Source: Lottia gigantea (Eukaryota; Mollusca; Gastropoda; Lottiidae). Taken from it: 64,000 nt of DNA. The notes beneath the pieces are model-generated. The model had not been told where the DNA came from, made no database searches, and saw nothing but the letters and a program-made list of their open reading frames with translations. The stretch spans positions 631,408-695,407 of the forward strand of contig NW_008706957.1 of assembly GCF_000327385.1 (NCBI RefSeq). The letters run 5' to 3'. Position 1 is the first letter of the stretch, and every line of letters begins with the position of its first letter. Below are positions 58,670-64,000 of the stretch, piece by piece. Made by a program: the position numbers and the translations under genes.

Positions 58670-59165
58670 TAACTGATTTGACGATTCACCAAGAGACAGC
58701 AAGGAGTGATAGTAACTAAGAGACATCAACGGATTTGATGATTCACCAAGAGACATCAATAAGTGATAGCAACCAAGAGACATCAATTTATTTTACGATT
58801 CACCAGGAGATAGCATGAAGTGATAGTAACTAAGAGACACCAACGGATTTGATGATTCACCAAGAGACATCAAGAAGTGATAGTAACTAAGAGACATCAA
58901 CTGATTTGATGCTTCACCAAGAAACAGCGAGGAATGATAAGTAACCAAGAGACATCAACTGATTTGATGATTCACCAAGAAACAGCGAGGAATGATAAGT
59001 AGCCAAGAGACGTCAACTGATTTGATGATTCACCAAGAGACAGCAAAAAGTGATAACTAACCAAGAGACATCAACTGATTTGATGATTCACCAAGAGACA
59101 GCAAGAAGTGATAAGTAATCATGAGACATCAACTGATTTGATGATTCACCAAGAAACAAAGATAT
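58670..59165. repeat. 58-bp minisatellite, about 8 units
   Basis: Unit gatttgatgattcaccaaga then gacagcaagaagtgataagt and aaccaagagacatcaact. Each unit is itself two related halves around (a)ccaagagaca. The open frame at 59108-59326 begins within it and is not a gene. Confidence 0.9.
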
Positions 59166-62100
59166 CTCTGTGTTTTGATGGAGTCACAAAAGAGCAACTA
59201 TATATTTATGAGTCACCAAGAAACATCAACGTTGGGGTCATAATGATGTCTTATGTGAGGAACACCAAGAAAAGAGGGTTGCAGATTTTGGTCAGTAAGA
59301 AAAGGTTAAAAATTGAGAAAGAATAAATGTAATGTAATTTTTCAATCACCATATTATTAGTTTGACGATTGCGCCACTCTTGGAGGCGATTGGTTTTGGT
59401 GACGTTGGTCAAAGCCTATATTTTAAGCCAGCAAAGCCATAGTAATACAAGTAGTAATACCAAACTAAATATTGTTCTTCTTTCCTTATTGACACAACTT
59501 GTAGCTTCACAGGACAAGTCAAATTTAATTAATAGTAATGGTCAATCGGTAATTTACTTCATTTGTATGTACACCATCTTTAGGCAAGTAATCCTATAGT
59601 CACCTCTGGCTTATAGACCACCATCATACAAAATTTCATATAACGTCAAAGCTCAATTCGCGCTTTTAACTATCTAGTGGAATATTGCTTCTAGGGGAAT
59701 ATTGCTTCTTTAAATGGAAGGGAGAATGATAAGGCTAAAATCAACATTTTCAAACTATTGGAGTATTTTAAAGTTTCACTTTGTAGACAATTCAATTGAT
59801 CTGTGATGAATTATTGATTCAATGGGCCTTTTTTGGGGGTGAGGGTCGGGGCTATTCTTGTACTTGGTGGAAAATGGGGTAACTTACTCTGGTACCTCTT
59901 GATTTAATTGATTATCGATACATTAAGCCATAAAAAGAGTTCAAAATATAGGCCCTAATTTCCAATGAAAAAAAATCTTCTGTAAATTTAATACAAGAGA
60001 TACCAAAAAGTCATATTTCATCTCCATCTGAAACTGTACATGGGATTGGTTGAAGTTGATCCACTTTTGGGTTTGCCTTAAACTTTGTGATTATATAACA
60101 TTTCCAACTCATAGCGAGAATATTTTTTCTGCTTATTATAATGTTTGTTTAAGCTACTTACATTAATAGCATTGAGTTTTAATATTAACGCCTGTTTGTT
60201 GCAAAACCTCATGATCATGCCGTGTCAAAGTTATTATGCATGCCTTTAAGTCCAAAAACGAGCTCGTGGTTAAAATTCACATTATTACCTTTCTTTTTCA
60301 ACTCACACATTTGACATTAGAAAGAACAGCGAAATATACCGCGTCTTTTTTAATAAATAAAGCCCTCATGTTTTGTTGGGCGTCCGCATGTTGATATTTG
60401 AATGGTTTACGTGGAATAACGTAAATGTATTCAATTCGCGAGAAAAGAATTGCCTTGTTCAAATAAAATGGCTAGAAAATCAAACATATTCAAACCTTTT
60501 TCCTATTTCACAACTCGAAGTTTAAAACTTCGTGGACCAAATTTTATTAACTGAATCAATGATCCAGGTATATGTAACAAATACAATTTAGATTTTTCTA
60601 TAGTTCAGCAAACCAAAAAGGATATTTGCATAATAGCAGAACCTGTATGACGACTTGATGTCAATTTGATACTTGTTCAGGTGTAACGCAAGGTTGTCTA
60701 TTTAGAACCTATCTTTTTCATTCTTGTACAAATGACTCTGTCGAAATAGAATAAAAAATATATACCATATTTTGTGCATGGCATAATATATTGCATAACA
60801 ATTTTAATAGCTTTTAAATCTTTATGTACAGTAATACTATTTTAGTTTTAGTTTTTTTGGATGCCATCTTTCAAATTCTCTAATATGACAGGTGTGGAAC
60901 AAGTCCCTCTCTTTTCCATCATTACTAAAACAAATATATTATAGAACTATTAAACTATGAATATAGGACATGCAGGAAAACTTTGCACTTACCACATAAA
61001 TAAAGGCCAATGGTTAAGACAGAAATCACACTTTTCCGAACCATTTTGAATCCCCGGTCTTTTGTGATATTCCTTTCAGTTCAAAATCAAAATAAAAACT
61101 AAAGAGAAGTATATTAAAGAACTAATTTAAGTTGTATAATCCGTGAATGTATATTTAGTGGTAAATCGGTCTGTTTGGCTACAATCACGTTAACGTCGTT
61201 TCTCTACCATTCGCTGCTAGCACTGACTTCAAGACACGACTACCTGCACGTATTACTATGACAACGACGATCATACCCCTCTCCCTGGCAATGTTGACGT
61301 CGTGAGATCAGAACGTGATTTGAGTTCAACTAAAAATTCATGTTTAAAGGGTAAGGAACATAGGTTGTAACGATTGGACCAAATTGTATCGAATTGTAAA
61401 TAATCTATGTTAGTGGTAGACCTGGTAGAGCAGGGATAAACTAAACAAATACGACCATTGTCCACATACTTGAACCTATATTGATCTTTAGTGTCCAGTT
61501 TTATCCTCAATTGTTACCTTTTAAACTTTTTTTATCTCTATGGTAAAGATTCCTTTTCGACTTATCTAGATACTATACTAATACTGGATATTACGAAAAA
61601 TGTTAAAAAAGTAACTTAATTTATAAGATTATTTCTATCACTTTTCAGTGGCGTATGTAGGAAACATTAGGTGAAGGGGCCGAGAGATGACCACAAAATT
61701 TTCAAGGGGGGTTGACGGGGAGCAGGGGGCAGAGGCCATTTTTTCACTATGACAAATGTTTTGAAGAGACAGAGCTCTGTGTCTAAAATGCAGATCTTGG
61801 TTTTCGTTTAGTGTCATCCATGAATAACTTGACACAAATATATGGATAACAATTACTTAATAAAATATCTTGCGACGTTTCGACAATGGTTCTTCCGTCT
61901 TTTTCATTGCTTATAATTGCCATAAAATTGTGTTTAGTTATTTATTGCCCAATTGCTAAATGACACTTAAGGAAGACAATGTCATCCATGGTCTTACGAA
62001 TTGTTTTCCAACTGTTGATCGGGTAAAGTTGCCATGATTACCAATAAAAAAAATAATAAATGTCGGCTTTGAATACTAATTTTAACTGTGAATATAACAG

Positions 62101-62403
62101 AATTACTCCTATTTAGTTAGTATATCTTTGATTGAGCAGAGTATGCAATTGTTTAGTATTTAACATCTAAAACATGTAGTTGATAATTATTTCGTCAGAT
62201 AAGGGATGGTAAATGGAGTCTACCACACATGAAAGTCATAAACGAAACGTTTAGATCTGCATTTTAATCAAAATGGAGCCGACACTCTTCAAGCATCAAC
62301 ATGACAGATTCCTTAGTTTTGGTAGAATTTCCATTCAAGGTCAATGACAAAAGAAGAATTAAGTTTTATTTCTCAAATCTGAATTTCAAGTGACACTTAT
62401 CCT
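59166..62403. other. Gene-free stretch, 3' flank of the IGFBP-like gene
   Basis: No supported exon. A fragment at 61648-61735 (cagtggcgtatgtaggaaac followed by G-rich sequence) resembles the ends of the agtggcg-type repeats. A minus-strand 79-codon frame at 61271-61510 has no splice context. A polyadenylation signal for the neighbouring gene lies at 62365-62370. Confidence 0.4.
62365..62370 (-). terminator. Poly(A) signal AATAAA of the IGFBP-like gene
   Basis: On the minus strand AATAAA (in gagaaataaaactt) lies about 34 bases past the predicted stop at 62404, a normal distance for a short 3' UTR, and supports the choice of terminal exon. Confidence 0.6.
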
Positions 62404-62460
62404 TTAATAATATATGGCCTGGATCTTCGAGATATATATGGAAACTGGCCCTTTCTTGCT
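62404..62460 (-). CDS. IGFBP-like gene, terminal exon
   Basis: Acceptor ttctctatttcag, phase 0, 18 residues SKKGPVSIYISKIQAIYY, TAA. Supported by the nearby AATAAA; otherwise short and weakly constrained. Confidence 0.5.
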   Translation of the reverse strand, partial: SKKGPVSIYISKIQAIYY

Positions 62461-64000
62461 CTGAAATAGAGAATAATTAATAGATAATAGATAACTGTTA
62501 TCATATCGATATACATGTAAAATTCACAGCTCAAAATCCGACGATATCAGCAGTAACAATATTGCTTGTGAGTCAATGCTGACATTATAATATATGGCAG
62601 AGCTCGCAAAGGTTGAATCCTCCCTGTCGGTGGTGCTGCTCAGTAGAATACTCACGGATTCTGGGAGATCAGAGCTTAAGGATATCGTTGATATACAACA
62701 GGGCTCTAACTTGTGAAAGAGCTGGTTGGTGGTAATGTTGAGCTTGTCACTGTTTGTAATTTGGATGCTGACAATAAGAGAGCAAAGAGATGTTTAAACT
62801 AATAGCACTTCAACAGTACTTAAAAAAAGAAATTTGAACACATTGACAGTCCATGGTGTTGGAGGTCGAATTCCAAGTGACTAAGTGTAAATGTAAGAAA
62901 CAATTTCATTATCAACTGTTGTAATTTATTAAGTATACAGAGACTTATTTACCTGAACCTGCAAACACCGTGAAAATCTAAATCATTTTCAATATGTTTT
63001 AAACCATAGCCTTTATCATTTACACATTCAAACTGGTCGTCACATCTGAAATTAGAAACATACTATTGATCATAATTGGTGATAAGTGTTACCATGTGGC
63101 TTAACTATCATAGGGAGTGGTTGGACCAAGTCCACGGGCCCTTATCCCAAATACAAAAGCAGAAGAGCATATATATATAAAAAATAATAATAACTGGGGT
63201 GGGGTTATTCATGTCCAAACCACGCCCCCATTCATCATACCTCCTAAGACAATGTCAAAACCCGTGTTCGTGATAAGATGCCGGTTCGGTTGTGGGGGAG
63301 GCGGAGGGTTTGAAAACCCACTTATCTATTTGACCATAAAATCATCCAAAATTGACACACTCATCACTGTTCTTCATTTTAAAACAATATTAACATCGGA
63401 ATTTTTGCCGAACAGTTGGATCCAGATGTGATTTTCCGTACACTCAGCTTGCAGTAATAGGTCTACAGCAAGAGCATGGGCAACGTTGTCTCGGTTACAA
63501 GACTTATACATGCCAAACAAAAGACCACCTTGGAAATGAAATCTATTTAATTTTGTTCATCATCTTATCTGAAAACGCACTCCAGTAACTTCTAATGATG
63601 TGTGAAAGAGTATTTGATTCGAAATTTATCCTGTTCAAATAAATCCGTCTGAAGTAGCGAATAGATGGAATACCCACTATCTGTCCCTTCCCACCAAAAA
63701 CTCTGTACCAGCATCTCGTCTATTTGGTTATTCAATACCCCTGCGACTGCAGCATATTGGATGTTGTATACACCCAAGAACCCCACCCCTTTACCAAACG
63801 ACACCTACGTCAGTATACTCACGGAACTGAATAGCGATCACAAGGATCCTTATGTCTTCCAGCACATTCATCACAACATCCACATGGTCTCCTCTTTACA
63901 ACACAATATTTTCTTGATAGTGGTGCACAATTTGGAACAGCAGGACATGGTTTACATCCACCAACGTCATTTTTCAGAATAAATCCATTCACTGATGGAC
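62404..64000 (-). CDS. IGFBP-like secreted protein, 3' exons, gene cut by the right edge
   Basis: Visible exons: 63823 to the edge, 62953-63045, 62656-62767 and 62404-62460, with phases 2, 2 and 0. The first two encode a Cys-rich domain with CKPCPAVPNC, RRPCGCCDEC and a second half CDDQFECV...HGVC. This is the layout of the IGFBP N-terminal (IB) domain, whose hallmark is CGCCxxC, with the domain split by an intron before the C-terminal half. In known families this domain binds insulin-like peptides, and single-domain molluscan forms occur in shell matrix. The remaining exons add a short tail (SIQITNSDKLNI... ending IQAIYY). The signal peptide and start are beyond the window. Confidence 0.7.
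62656..62767 (-). CDS. IGFBP-like gene, exon with two adjacent Cys
   Basis: Acceptor ctcttattgtcag, donor tcc|gtgagt. Reads SIQITNSDKLNITTNQLFHK then LEPCCISTISLSSDLPES, with N-glycosylation motif NIT. The frame stays open to a stop at about 62527, so read-through to an alternative C-terminus is possible. Confidence 0.55.
62953..63045 (-). CDS. IGFBP-like gene, second half of the IB domain
   Basis: 93 bp between acceptor ctaatttcag and donor cag|gtaaat. Reads CDDQFECVNDKGYGLKHIEN then DLDFHGVCRF. Matches the expected C...C...GVC ending of IB domains. Confidence 0.72.
63823..64000 (-). CDS. IGFBP-like gene, exon with the CGCC motif (partial)
   Basis: Only one frame is open from the edge, giving VNGFILKNDVGGCKPCPAVP onward to CDRYSV before donor GTGAGT at 63822. 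Twelve cysteines in about 60 residues. The 5' border of this exon may be in the window or beyond it. Confidence 0.72.

Noticed and set aside
61271-61510. 79-codon minus-strand frame
   Set aside because: Reasonable composition but no acceptor or donor in phase, and located past the poly(A) signal of the neighbouring gene.
63117-63431. 104-codon plus-strand frame with a Gly run
   Set aside because: Lies in intron sequence of the IGFBP-like gene opposite its exons; G-rich low complexity and no splice logic.

Overview
This window looks like AT-rich, intron-containing animal DNA, most likely from a mollusc or a related lophotrochozoan. No database search was possible. The pointers are genes with short exons joined by phased GT-AG (and a few GC-AG) introns, a tRNA-headed SINE, a Penelope-like element, many inverted-repeat elements and minisatellites, and host gene types common in molluscs: fibrinogen-related proteins and an IGFBP-like secreted protein. 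All confident host genes lie on the minus strand. I found no real tRNA, rRNA, CRISPR array or operon.

Layout. 1-4.7 kb is repeat-rich non-coding DNA (23-bp and 35-bp tandem repeats), followed by one candidate terminal exon (4679-4845, minus). 4.9-11.6 kb shows no gene. 11.7-21.7 kb holds a two-exon gene for a 649-residue serine-rich protein ending in a PDZ-ligand-like TEV. Its 8-kb intron carries an 18-bp and a 75-bp minisatellite, which make spurious long ORFs, and a short inverted-repeat element. 21.7-31.9 kb is gene-free and holds three diverged copies of an AT-rich repeat, a SINE with 14-bp target-site duplications, and other dispersed repeats.

31.9-41.7 kb holds two paralogous three-exon genes, each predicted to give a 339-residue secreted protein (signal peptide, PAN/apple-like module, EGF-like module, fibrinogen-related domain). 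A Penelope-like retroelement (about 35.1-38.9 kb, plus strand) lies between them. The paralogs have the same exon lengths and phases. The centre of their last exon is almost identical while the flanks and introns have diverged, a pattern that suggests gene conversion.

44.2-51.7 kb holds an eight-exon gene that I could assemble completely: 1098 coding bases, 365 residues, a signal peptide, seven successive exons that each supply exactly three cysteines, and a last exon encoding a GPI-anchor-like hydrophobic tail. I do not recognise the family; it is the best candidate here for something undescribed. 52.4-59.2 kb has 41-bp and 58-bp minisatellites and two weak plus-strand exon candidates. 62.4-64 kb holds the last exons of an IGFBP-like gene that enters from the right edge.

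How they work together. From 31.9 to 64 kb the window carries four co-oriented genes for secreted or surface Cys-rich proteins, as in a cluster for defence, recognition or matrix work. That shared role is inference from domain types only.
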